NCBI RefSeq assembly: GCF_902859945.1
Contig: NZ_CADIKL010000026.1
Coordinates: 1 to 64,000, forward strand
DNA: 64,000 nucleotides
From: Paraburkholderia caffeinitolerans
Lineage (GTDB): Bacteria; Pseudomonadota; Gammaproteobacteria; Burkholderiales; Burkholderiaceae
Reading direction: 5' to 3'
This document shows positions 7,763 through 16,129 of the stretch, in pieces. The stretch's first letter is position 1, and the number at the start of each line of letters is the position of its first letter. The notes under the pieces are model-generated. The model was not told the DNA's origin, made no database searches, and saw only the letters and a program-made list of their open reading frames with translations. A program made the position numbers and the translations under genes.

Positions 7763-8137
7763 CTAGCGACAGGGGAACGTACCCATCAGCGCCTTGTAAA
7801 TGACCGCGCCCGTGGGTTCGAGAATGTATTGAAGGTGCCCTTTCATCCAGGTCAGGATTGCGCCAAGCTGCTCTTTGCGTCCGAGATTGGGCGGGACGCA
7901 GTAGCGTTGCGGCTGCTTGTCGATCAGGGTTTGAACCAGTGCGCCGTGCGTGTAGCCCGAGAGGTACATGACGCAGGCATCGAGATTTTCAGGCCTTTGG
8001 CAAACATTCAGAAAGACATCGGCTTGATCAATCGAAGGCGCCGGCGTGGCAGCCGGCGCTTGCGTGGCTTGAGCGGCGGCGTTAACAGCACAGAGCGCGG
8101 CAACGAGTGTCAGCCCGGCCAGGAGAGGTTTTTTCAT
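7763..8137 (-). CDS. Rap1a/Tai-type small periplasmic protein
   Basis: A 124-aa secreted protein with a Sec signal peptide (MKKPLLAGLTLVAALC..., cleavage probably near AAAQA). The mature part has the Rap1a/Tai4-family pattern: a first Cys in VCQRPENLDACVMYLSGYTH, then RYCVPPNLGRKEQLGAILTWM, and a terminal ALMGTFPC. The four cysteines fit the family's disulphides. Family members neutralise type VI amidase effectors in the periplasm, but many stand-alone homologues have no known role. No T6SS effector or structural gene lies nearby. The start at 8137 gives a clean signal peptide, and the in-frame ATG at 8161 adds eight residues. Immunity function is inference only. Confidence 0.7.
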   Translation of the reverse strand: MKKPLLAGLTLVAALCAVNAAAQATQAPAATPAPSIDQADVFLNVCQRPENLDACVMYLSGYTHGALVQTLIDKQPQRYCVPPNLGRKEQLGAILTWMKGHLQYILEPTGAVIYKALMGTFPCR

Positions 8138-8389
8138 TTGCGGGTGGATGGAACGGTTCATCAGAAGGAACTCGGGTGCTGGATGCGCACACCGCGCTGC
8201 AGCTTTGCTGCTGGCCGCAAGCTTAGCGGCTGGGCGGGTCTCGAAAATTGCTTTGCATCAAACGGACAATGGCTGCCTGTGCCCTTAGTCCTGCAACTGA
8301 TTTGAATCGGAAAACTCCATCGTTCTGATTTGTCTGGGCGCTTCGTAGAATCGGTCGAACTTTCCTTCACGACCGTTTATACAAATCCC

Positions 8390-9349
8390 ATGAGCACACG
8401 CCGCGCATTTCTCAAACTTTCGCTGGGTGCGGCCGCTGCCGCGCTGCCCGCCCTGAGCACGCCCCGAGCCTTTGGAGCGAACGCCGCACGCACCCTGCGC
8501 ATCGGTAACCAGAAGGGCGCGCTAAGCCTTCTGAAGGGCCGAGGTACGCTGGAGCAGCGTCTCGCGTCGCTGGGCGTCAAGGTGACGTGGACTGAGTTCA
8601 ACGCTGGCCCCGTGCAACTGGAGGCGCTTAACGTCGGCTCGATCGATTTCGGCGATGTGGGCGAGGCGCCACCCATCTTCGCGCAGGCCGCGGGCGCGCC
8701 GCTTGCCTACGTGGCGGCTACGCCGCCGCGGCCGCAATCGGAGGCGGTGCTCGTGCCGCACAACTCGCCGCTGCGCGAGGTTGCCGATCTCAAAGGCAAG
8801 CGCGTCGCGTTCAACCGCGGCAGCAACGTCCAATATTTCCTCGTACAACTGCTGCGCAAGCACGGACTCGATTATCGCGACGTGAATCCCGTCTTCCTCG
8901 CGCCGCCCGATGCGCGCGCGGCTTTCGAGCACGGCTCCATCGACGCCTGGGTCATCTGGGACCCGTTCTTTGCGGCGGCGCAGGCGAGCTTTGGCGCACG
9001 CGTGCTCGCCGATGCGAGCGACGTGGCGGTCAATCGCGGTTTTTACTTTTCGTCGCGCAACTACGCGCGCGATAACCCGGACGTGATCCGTGTATTGATC
9101 GACGAGGTCGCCAAAACGGACGAATGGGGCAAGAATAATCGCGCCGCGTACGCCGCCGAACTCGCGAAGCTCTGGGGCCTGCCCGCGCCTGTGGTCGAGC
9201 GGGCGGTCGATCGCACGGCGTTCGGTACGGTGCCGATCACGAAGACGATCCTCGGCGAGCAGCAGAAGATCGCCGACACCTTTCTCGATCTCGGCCTCGT
9301 GCCCAAACGCGTGGATGTGCTGCAGGCAGCGGTGCCGGGGCTCGCCTGA
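8390..9349 (+). CDS. Aliphatic sulfonate-type ABC transporter substrate-binding protein
   Basis: A 319-aa periplasmic binding protein of the SsuA/NMT1 family. It begins with a twin-arginine-like export signal (STRRAFLKLSLGAAAAALPAL, residues 2-22). It then has the family landmarks LRIGNQKGALSLLKGRGTLE, FNAGPVQLEALNVGSIDFGD and DVGEAPPIFAQAAG, and a hinge region VADLKGKRVAFNRGSNVQYF. Members bind alkanesulfonates or taurine for import as sulfur sources. The permease and ATPase genes usually found beside ssuA are absent here, so it must share components encoded elsewhere. The ATG at 8390 is chosen because the upstream open frame lacks signal-peptide character. It converges with the phosphatase gene. 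Confidence 0.82.
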   Translation: MSTRRAFLKLSLGAAAAALPALSTPRAFGANAARTLRIGNQKGALSLLKGRGTLEQRLASLGVKVTWTEFNAGPVQLEALNVGSIDFGDVGEAPPIFAQAAGAPLAYVAATPPRPQSEAVLVPHNSPLREVADLKGKRVAFNRGSNVQYFLVQLLRKHGLDYRDVNPVFLAPPDARAAFEHGSIDAWVIWDPFFAAAQASFGARVLADASDVAVNRGFYFSSRNYARDNPDVIRVLIDEVAKTDEWGKNNRAAYAAELAKLWGLPAPVVERAVDRTAFGTVPITKTILGEQQKIADTFLDLGLVPKRVDVLQAAVPGLA

Positions 9350-9394
9350 GCACCGCTGCAATTCATCGTCGGACCGGGGCGCTCACTTACGCGC

Positions 9395-11086
9395 TTACTT
9401 GCGTGACTTGGCGAGCGTGACCGTCTCGAAGAGCTCGTAGTTCGGCGTGGGCGTCTGGTCGGCGCCCGGCGCGTGATAGTAGTTCATCGTGATGGTGGTC
9501 TTGCCGCCGTGCTCGCCCGGATCCACGTCGAACACGGCGATCCCATAACCGGTACCCGTATCGCGCTGCGCGGACCAGATGGCGTCTTCGAGTGCGTCGG
9601 CGCCCGCGCGTACCCAGGTCCCCGGCGTCGCGCCCGGCACGGGCCGGTTAGGCTTCGTGAACACCTTCGCCTGCGGATTGCCGTTGCCCACATCCACGCC
9701 GTAGACGTCGAGCGGTGCGCTCGTGCCGCCGCCGCCGAGTATCAGGTGGATCGTGCCGTGGCTCGTGTCGAACGTGTTGGCGCCCGCTTGCGCGTTCGCG
9801 GCGGGCTTCGGCTGCAGCGTGTCGACGGGCGTGCCCGTCGCGGCGTCCATGCCCGCGTGATGATTGCAGCCGCGCACCGGATAGCTGCGCTCGTAGTCGT
9901 GGTCGTGGCCGCACACCACGAGATCCACGCCATAGCGGTCGAAGAGCGGCAGCCAGGCTTCGCGGATGCCCTTGTCCGAGCCGTTGCCCGTCTTCGATGA
10001 ACTGAGCGCGTCCTGATGCATCTGCACGACGATCCAGTCGATGTCGTCGTCGTGCGAGGCGTGGCGCAGCGTCTTTTCGAGCCAGCGCGTCTGCTCGCCG
10101 TTGCTGTAGCCGCGCACGTAGAACGACAAGCCCGCTGCGATGGGCGCGTTGCCCGTGCTTGCTGCTGGCACGAGCGGCGCAGGGCCGGCCACGAACGCGG
10201 CGGCGTCCTGGTACACCACGTCGTCGGCGTCGAGCGAGACGAACAATACGTTGCTCACGCGGAAGCTGTACCAGCGGCCTGGAAAGCGCGTGCCGTTCTC
10301 GGGCAGCGTGTAGCGCGTGAGATACGATTCGAGCCCTTGGGGACCGTTGTGGAACTCGACTTCGTGGTTGCCGGGGCAGGGCATCCACGGACGGTTCGAC
10401 GACGAGCTCTGGTTGTTGTTTGCGAAGTCGCGCCACACCTCGGTCTGATGCGACGGATTCAGGTTCGCGTAGCAGAGGTCGCCATTGAGCAGGTGAAAGA
10501 GTGGCTGAAAGCGTTCGACGGCCTCCACGGCGAAGCGGCTTTGCGGCGACGAAAGCACCCAGCCCGTGTTGGGTGTGGCGAGGTCGCCGTAGCTCGTGAA
10601 GCGAAATGGCTTGCGTCCGTGCGGTGCGGTGGTGAAGCTCGCGGCAAACGGGCTACCGGCGTGGCTGTCATTGTCAGCGGTGACTTCGTAGCGATAGGTC
10701 GTGCCGGCGTGCAGGCCGGAAAGGCGTGCGTGATAGGTGAACACGACGACGCCCGTGAGGCCGTCCGTGTAGGTGCGCTGGACCGCGTTCACGACTTCGC
10801 GGCGGCCGCGGTCCGTGGCGTACGTCACGCGCGGATGCGTGGCGGCCGCGAGCGAGGCCCACGAAACCACGACTTCGCTTGCCGGGTCCGCGCCCCAGGT
10901 GAGGTGGATCTGCTCGGGCGTGCCGTCGGGCGTGGCGGCATTGGCTTTTGCCACGCCGGCGAGCGTGGCTGCGGCGCCGGCGGCGCTCGCGAAACCGGAC
11001 GCGCCGGCAAGCTTGAGGAAGCCGCGCCGCGAGACGTTGGCGGCGGCTTCGGTGGAGGATGCGTCGGGGGTGTTCTTCTTGGTCAT
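9395..11086 (-). CDS. Purple acid phosphatase-like metallophosphoesterase, Tat-exported
   Basis: A 563-aa protein. N-terminal residues 18-55 form a Tat signal (NVSRRGFLKLAGASGFASAA). Next comes a fibronectin-like purple-acid-phosphatase N-terminal domain (TPEQIHLTWGADPASEVVVS), then a metallophosphatase domain with the five-block metal-ligand pattern: TSYGDLA, LLNGDLCYAN, CPGNHEVEF, VVQMHQDALSS and VVCGHDHDYERSYP. It should hydrolyse phosphate esters in the periplasm or outside the cell. The start at 11086 places the RR motif near the N-terminus, and a longer frame to 11197 has no added features. It stands alone as a transcription unit with a 370-bp upstream gap. Phosphate regulation is plausible but no clear pho box was found. 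Confidence 0.85.
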   Translation of the reverse strand: MTKKNTPDASSTEAAANVSRRGFLKLAGASGFASAAGAAATLAGVAKANAATPDGTPEQIHLTWGADPASEVVVSWASLAAATHPRVTYATDRGRREVVNAVQRTYTDGLTGVVVFTYHARLSGLHAGTTYRYEVTADNDSHAGSPFAASFTTAPHGRKPFRFTSYGDLATPNTGWVLSSPQSRFAVEAVERFQPLFHLLNGDLCYANLNPSHQTEVWRDFANNNQSSSSNRPWMPCPGNHEVEFHNGPQGLESYLTRYTLPENGTRFPGRWYSFRVSNVLFVSLDADDVVYQDAAAFVAGPAPLVPAASTGNAPIAAGLSFYVRGYSNGEQTRWLEKTLRHASHDDDIDWIVVQMHQDALSSSKTGNGSDKGIREAWLPLFDRYGVDLVVCGHDHDYERSYPVRGCNHHAGMDAATGTPVDTLQPKPAANAQAGANTFDTSHGTIHLILGGGGTSAPLDVYGVDVGNGNPQAKVFTKPNRPVPGATPGTWVRAGADALEDAIWSAQRDTGTGYGIAVFDVDPGEHGGKTTITMNYYHAPGADQTPTPNYELFETVTLAKSRK

Positions 11087-11455
11087 GGCTCGTCGCAAGT
11101 GTTGCAGGGTGGATGTAAACGAAAAGATGGCTTCCCTGCATGACCTCGCGATGACACGGCTTGATAGCGTCTTGCTGCAGGAATGACGCTGCCGCAATTC
11201 GGGCTGTTGAAAAGGCTAAAAAATCAGGAATGCAAAATAAAAATCAGATGCTGAAAATGCCCGCCGTAAGTGCTCGCAGCGCATCCGCCAGGAAACATGC
11301 ATACAGAATGAATTATATGTAAGCGAAAAATTCGCAATTGTTATTAATCGGAGCGTCTCAGTAACCTCAACGCACGCAAATCGCCTGAGGCGCCGCGCGG
11401 GCCTTGCAGCAAGGGCTCGCGCGGCGCGGAGCCCACCCTAGACGCACCGACGCCC
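11087..11455. other. Intergenic region between divergent phosphatase and HPP-CBS genes
   Basis: AT-rich around 11210-11345 (many AAAA/AATTAT tracts), as expected for back-to-back promoters. No small ORF with an RBS and no clear palindrome was found. Confidence 0.4.
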
Positions 11456-12565
11456 ATGCCTCGCACCACACTCACCGACTGGCTGACGAACTTCATTCCG
11501 CACCCCGGCGCGCCTGAGTGGCGTGAGCGGGTGCGCCGCGCCGGGGGCGCCTTACTCGGTATCGCGTTCACGGGGATCGCGACGCATCTGCTGTTCGGCA
11601 GCGCTGGCGATATTCCAATGCTGGTCGCGCCCATGGGGGCGTCGGCCGTGTTGTTGTTCGGCGCTTCCGAAAGCCCGCTCGCGCAGCCGTGGTCCATTGT
11701 GGGGGGCAACCTCGTTTCGGCGCTGGTCGGCGTGGCCTGTGCGCAATGGATCGCGACCCCGGTTCTTTCTGCTGCCGTGGCCGTTGCGCTTGCCATCAGC
11801 GCGATGTTCCTGTGCCGCTGCGTGCATCCGCCCTCAGGCGCCGTTGCGTTGACCGCCGTGCTCGGCGGCCCGGCCGTGCATGCGCTCGGCTTTCGCTTCG
11901 TGGTCACGCCCATTCTGTTCCAGTCGTTTGCCTTGCTGAGCGCTGCGCTGGTCTTTCACGCGCTCACCGGACACCGGTATCCGCGCGCGGTCTGGCGTGC
12001 AGCGGCTCCAGCGAATGCGCCGGCGAGTACCTTGGGAACTCCGGCTCAGGCAGCGGAGGAGGCCGGCGTGCTTGCCGACCCGCAGCGCCTGTCATTCGAC
12101 GAGATCACCTGCGAAGAATTCATGACGAGCGCGGACCACGCCGTGCCGCTCACGATGGGCAGGTTTGCTGCATTGGAGACGCTGCGCCGCCACGGTGTTC
12201 ACGCGTTGCCGGTGGTGGACGACGCGCATCGGCTCGTGGGCACGGTAACGCATCACGATCTGGCGCACGGGCGTCCAGAGGGATTCGGGCGCAGGCTATG
12301 GCGCGCGCTGCGGCGCACGACCCTGCAGGTAGAGGAGACGGTTGAAGCGGTCATGGCATCGGGGGCTCAAGCGGTGCACCGCGCCACGCCGCTGACCCAT
12401 CTCGCGTCGATCTTCGCCGATCACTCGTGCTACGAGGTCCCGGTTTTCGACGATGCCCGGCGCCTGCTTGGCGTGGTGAAGCACTCGGATATGATCCGCT
12501 GGTTGCATCAGCATGCGGGCGCGGCCTATGCCTATGCGGAGCGGCCGGTAGCCGACGCGAGCTGA
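11456..12565 (+). CDS. HPP family membrane protein with C-terminal CBS pair
   Basis: A 369-aa integral membrane protein. The N-terminal 160 residues hold about four transmembrane helices and the family signature CVHPPSGAVALTA, with MLVAPMGASAVLLFG before it. HPP proteins have been linked to nitrite transport in chloroplasts and cyanobacteria, but their bacterial substrate is mostly unknown. After a linker come two CBS domains (about residues 220-365: FMTSADHAVPLTMGR..., HALPVVDDAHRLVGTVTHHD, and VMASGAQAVHRATPLTHLAS... EVPVFDDARRLLGVVKHSDM), which usually bind adenosyl nucleotides. It is a single gene facing the sensor kinase convergently. It is a common Burkholderia fusion of unknown function. 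Confidence 0.82.
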   Translation: MPRTTLTDWLTNFIPHPGAPEWRERVRRAGGALLGIAFTGIATHLLFGSAGDIPMLVAPMGASAVLLFGASESPLAQPWSIVGGNLVSALVGVACAQWIATPVLSAAVAVALAISAMFLCRCVHPPSGAVALTAVLGGPAVHALGFRFVVTPILFQSFALLSAALVFHALTGHRYPRAVWRAAAPANAPASTLGTPAQAAEEAGVLADPQRLSFDEITCEEFMTSADHAVPLTMGRFAALETLRRHGVHALPVVDDAHRLVGTVTHHDLAHGRPEGFGRRLWRALRRTTLQVEETVEAVMASGAQAVHRATPLTHLASIFADHSCYEVPVFDDARRLLGVVKHSDMIRWLHQHAGAAYAYAERPVADAS

Positions 12566-12603
12566 ACGTGCCGACGCGCGACGATGCTACTCGTGCACGC
12601 GCG

Positions 12604-13995
12604 TCAGCCCGGCGCGAACTGTACGACGGCCATCGTCCCGCGCCCATGCGCGCCGTTCTCCAGCCTCACCTCGGCCCGATGCGCACGCGCGATCTCGCGC
12701 ACGATCGCAAGCCCAAGACCGCTGCCGGGTTTCGTTGAGGCCCGGAAAAATGGCTCGAAAACCTTGTCGCGCAACTCTTGCGCGATTCCGTCGCCTTCAT
12801 CCGCGACGCTCAACGTGACGAACCCCGCCGCCACCGCGAGTGTCACCATGACGGCACCGCCTTCGGGCGAGTAGCGAATGGCGTTATCGACGAGATTGAA
12901 CACCAGCACCGAGAGCAACTGTTCGTTGCCCATGACTTCGGCTTGCTGCGCGAGTGTGGCCACTAGCTCTACGCGCTTGCGCTGCGCGAGCAGAGCAAGC
13001 TGCTCGATTACGCCGGTCGTCACGGCGCGCATGTCCACGCTCACGCCTTCGAATTGCGTATAGTCCGCCGCCTCGGCTTGTGCGAGCGTCAGCAATTGAT
13101 TGGTGAGCCCCACGAGCGAGCGGTTGCTCTGGTGCATCGCCTTGAGTGTTTCGTGAAGCAGCGCGGGATCCTGCTGCCGGCGCGCGTATTGCAGCTGCGT
13201 GCCGAGCAGCGTGAGCGGCGTGCGCAACTGGTGCGCGGCGTCGGCAACAAAGCGCCGTTGCATCGCGGTCTGCCGCTCGATGATGTCGAGGCATTCGTTG
13301 AACGCGCTTACGATGGGGCGCAGCTCGCTCCTCAGCGGCTCGACGTCGATGCGCACGGAAGACGTGCGTACCCGCTGCGGCAACCCGCGCGCAAGCCGCG
13401 TGAGCGGGCGCAGTTCGAGCGTGAGCGCGACGCACACGAGCACGACGGCCACCGTGACGATGGCCGCGAAATAGAACATCTGCGGCCGCCAGAGCGCGGC
13501 GACCATGGCGTCGCGCTCGTGCAGCGTGCGGCCCACCGAGACGATCACGCGGCGCGTCGCACCCGCATCGTACATTTCGCGGATCAGCGAGACCGCGCGA
13601 ATGGGCGCGCCGCCTACCTGGGCGTCGTACCACTGCGGGGAGGTTTCGGGAATGTGTTGAGGAAAGTCGGAGGTGCCTGCAATGATGGGCCCGCCGATTT
13701 CCTGCACGCGGAAGAACACCTGGTCGCGGTGCGGCGTGCGCAGGATTTCGATGGCGCTCGGCGAGACCGATGCGATCAGGTCGTTGCCTTGCCAACCAAT
13801 GTCGCCGGCCATCACGCGCGCCGCCGAGAGCAGCGCATCGTCCTGAAGCAGGTTTGCCGTGTGCCACGCGTTGCCTCGCGTGATCAGCCCGGCCGCCGCG
13901 ATGAATACCGTCATCGGCAGCACGAGCCAGAGCAGCAGGCGTACGCGCAGGCTGTTGGTCGCCCTGCTTTTCGCCTTACTCTTCGGCTTCGGCAT
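12604..13995 (-). CDS. Sensor histidine kinase, TctE-like
   Basis: A 463-aa inner-membrane sensor. It has a TM helix near residue 25, then a roughly 135-residue periplasmic domain of the TctE type (NLLQDDALLSAARVMAGDIG, PQHIPETSPQWYDAQV), then a second TM helix (FYFAAIVTVAVVLVCVAL). The kinase core contains the H-box HQLRTPLTLLGTQL, N-box NLVDNAIRYSPEGG, DEGDGI and GSGLGLAIV. The start at 13995 overlaps the response-regulator gene by 20 bp, so they form one coupled operon. TctE kinases sense tricarboxylates, and the adjacent citrate/tricarballylate-type transporter on the same strand supports such a signal here. The ligand itself is inferred. Confidence 0.88.
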   Translation of the reverse strand: MPKPKSKAKSRATNSLRVRLLLWLVLPMTVFIAAAGLITRGNAWHTANLLQDDALLSAARVMAGDIGWQGNDLIASVSPSAIEILRTPHRDQVFFRVQEIGGPIIAGTSDFPQHIPETSPQWYDAQVGGAPIRAVSLIREMYDAGATRRVIVSVGRTLHERDAMVAALWRPQMFYFAAIVTVAVVLVCVALTLELRPLTRLARGLPQRVRTSSVRIDVEPLRSELRPIVSAFNECLDIIERQTAMQRRFVADAAHQLRTPLTLLGTQLQYARRQQDPALLHETLKAMHQSNRSLVGLTNQLLTLAQAEAADYTQFEGVSVDMRAVTTGVIEQLALLAQRKRVELVATLAQQAEVMGNEQLLSVLVFNLVDNAIRYSPEGGAVMVTLAVAAGFVTLSVADEGDGIAQELRDKVFEPFFRASTKPGSGLGLAIVREIARAHRAEVRLENGAHGRGTMAVVQFAPG

Positions 13996-14653
13996 CTTCG
14001 AGCAGGTAGCCCAGCCCTCGCAGCGTGATGATGGTCGCCGTACTCTTTTCGAGTTTCTTGCGCAGCCGCGAGACATAAATCTCGATGGCGTCTTCGCTGG
14101 TGGGGGCGTCGGCGTCGCTCACGGATTCTGCGAGCGCGGCCTTGGACACGGTTTTTTTCGCGCGCAGGATCAACGTTTCCAGCACGGTGTGCTCGCGCGG
14201 CGTGAGCGTGAGCGATTCTTCGTCCACGTAAAAGCGCAGCGTGTCCATGTCGTAGAGCAGGTTGCCGCAGCGCACGCGGTTCGTGCGCGAGGGCGCCTGG
14301 CGGCGCGCGAGCACTTTCACGCGCGCCACGAGTTCGCGCGCGTCGAAGGGTTTGACGATGTAGTCGTCGGCGCCGGCGCCGAGGCACACGACCTTTTCGT
14401 CGATGGCGCCGGTGGCCGTGAGAATCAGCACGGGCGTGGCGTCGCCGCGTGAGCGCATGCGGCGCAACAGCGCCTTTCCCGACATGCGTGGCAGATTGAG
14501 ATCGAGGAGCACCACGTCGTAGGGCGAGGCGCGCAGCGCGTCTTCGGCGGCCTCGCCGTCGCCTACGTGGTCGAGCATGAAACCGTCATCGGTCAAGGTG
14601 CGGATGAGCCAATGCGCGAGTTGTTCGTTGTCTTCGACGAGCAGCAGTTTCAT
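13976..14653 (-). CDS. Response regulator, OmpR/TctD family
   Basis: A 225-aa regulator. The receiver domain (1-115) carries the acidic pair in LLLVEDNEQL, the phosphoacceptor Asp in VVLLDLNLPRMSG, the Thr in ILTATG and the Lys in DDYIVKPF. A C-terminal winged helix follows (LTLTPREHTVLETLI ... EIYVSRLRKKLEKS ... TLRGLGYLLE). The start at 14653 is the canonical MKLLLVEDN. It lies 42 bp downstream of the transporter gene and overlaps the kinase gene, so transporter, regulator and kinase may be one transcript and feedback-controlled. Confidence 0.9.
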   Translation of the reverse strand: MKLLLVEDNEQLAHWLIRTLTDDGFMLDHVGDGEAAEDALRASPYDVVLLDLNLPRMSGKALLRRMRSRGDATPVLILTATGAIDEKVVCLGAGADDYIVKPFDARELVARVKVLARRQAPSRTNRVRCGNLLYDMDTLRFYVDEESLTLTPREHTVLETLILRAKKTVSKAALAESVSDADAPTSEDAIEIYVSRLRKKLEKSTATIITLRGLGYLLEDAEAEE

Positions 14654-14695
14654 GCCGTTATCCAGTCCAGTCGGCCGGCCTTGCACAATGCGTTA

Positions 14696-15991
14696 TCAGG
14701 CGGTCTTGTACTGATCGCGAGCGACGCGTGTGCGGTACAGGTACAGGGTCGCCACCAGGCCACACACGGCGGCGATGCTCAGCCATGCGCCCGGCGCGGC
14801 CTTGTCGCCGGTGACGTGAATGAGCCACGTGGCGATCGCCGGCGTGAAGCCGCCCACGAGCGTGGCGAGGCTATAGGCCATCGAGAAACCCGTGGTGCGC
14901 ACATGCACCGGCATCAGCTCGGTCAGCGCGACGACCATGGCACCGTTGTACCACGCATAGAGCGTCGAAAGCCACAGTTCCACGATCAGCAGCGTCGTGA
15001 AGGAGGGCGCGCCGACGAGCCAGCGCATGACCGGATACGCGCTGAGCACGGCGAGCACGGTGCAGGCGATCAGCACGGGCGCGCGGCCGATGCGGTCCGA
15101 CACCGCGCCCGAGATGGGCAGCCAGATGAAGTTCGAGACACCCACGCACACGGTCACGAGCAGCGCGTCGAGCGATGTGAGATGCAGCTCGACCTTGCCG
15201 AAGGTGGGCGTATAGGCAGTGATCAGGTAGAACGAGGTCGTCGTCATGATCACGAGGCCCATGCCGGCGAGCACGATGCCCCAGTTGCTCACGATGGCGC
15301 GCGTGATTTCGCCGAGGCTCGGATGATGGCGACGTGCCGTGAACTCATCGGTTTCGCGCAGCGAACGGCGGATGTAGAACAGGAACGGCACGATCATGCA
15401 GCCGATCACGAACGGCACGCGCCAGCCCCACTCCTTCATGTCGGGTGCGGGCAGGACGCTGTGCAGCACCACGCCGAGCGCAGCGGCGAACACCACGGCC
15501 ACCTGCTGGCTGCCCGACTGCCACGAGCAGTAGAAGCCGCGGTTGCCCTTGGTGGAGATTTCCGCGAGGTAGACGGACACGCCGCCAAGCTCCGCGCCGG
15601 CCGAGAAGCCTTGCAGCAGACGCCCGATCAGGATGATGACCGGGGCGGCCAGGCCGATGGTGGCATAGCCGGGCACGAAGGCCACGCACATGGTGCCCAC
15701 GGCCATCAGCCAGAGCGAGAGAATCAGGCCCTTGCGGCGGCCATGACGGTCCATGTACGCGCCGAGCACGATCGCGCCGAGCGGGCGCATCAGGAAGCCC
15801 GCGCCGAACACGGAGAGTGCGAGCATCAGCGAGGCGAACTCGTCGCCGGCGGGAAAGAACGTGGCGGCGATGGCGGCGGCGTAGTAGCCGTACACCATGA
15901 AGTCGTACATTTCCAGAAAGTTGCCGCTGACCGCGCGAAACACGGTGCGAGCTTTCGACTCTCCCGGCGCGGCGTGAATGGCTGAAGACAT
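14696..15991 (-). CDS. MHS-family MFS transporter (citrate/tricarballylate:H+ symporter type)
   Basis: A 431-aa, 12-TM transporter of the metabolite:H+ symporter family. Seen are the family N-terminus SGNFLEMYDFMVYGYYAAAI, the inter-helix motif GAYMDRHGRRKGL and the helix 4-5 signature GRLLQGFSAGAELGGVSVYL. This arrangement matches CitA, TcuC and shikimate-type carriers. AAGGA lies 8 nt before the ATG at 15991, which is preferred over the ATG three codons upstream. The adjacent TctDE-like sensor pair suggests a di- or tricarboxylate substrate. Confidence 0.85.
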   Translation of the reverse strand: MSSAIHAAPGESKARTVFRAVSGNFLEMYDFMVYGYYAAAIAATFFPAGDEFASLMLALSVFGAGFLMRPLGAIVLGAYMDRHGRRKGLILSLWLMAVGTMCVAFVPGYATIGLAAPVIILIGRLLQGFSAGAELGGVSVYLAEISTKGNRGFYCSWQSGSQQVAVVFAAALGVVLHSVLPAPDMKEWGWRVPFVIGCMIVPFLFYIRRSLRETDEFTARRHHPSLGEITRAIVSNWGIVLAGMGLVIMTTTSFYLITAYTPTFGKVELHLTSLDALLVTVCVGVSNFIWLPISGAVSDRIGRAPVLIACTVLAVLSAYPVMRWLVGAPSFTTLLIVELWLSTLYAWYNGAMVVALTELMPVHVRTTGFSMAYSLATLVGGFTPAIATWLIHVTGDKAAPGAWLSIAAVCGLVATLYLYRTRVARDQYKTA

Positions 15992-16129
15992 GTTGAACAT
16001 CCTTGCATGTTGGACGAGCGCGCCCCGGCGGCCGGGTGGGCCGTCGTGCTGCTCGCCGTGTGGCGTGATTCGGGTTTGAAAACGCGGTTTAAATTAAAGC
16101 GATTGGTGTTGGCGAACGGCCGCGCCGGA

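Noticed and set aside
9648..10436. 262-codon frame antisense to the phosphatase gene and similar shadows over parB, glpD and the permease
   Set aside because: They are out-of-frame or antisense images of well-supported genes with high Arg/Ala content.
12573..12605. GACGCGCG / CGCGCGTC hairpin between the HPP-CBS and kinase genes as terminator
   Set aside because: It overlaps the kinase stop codon and has no T tract. GC-rich inverted repeats of this length occur by chance in this DNA.
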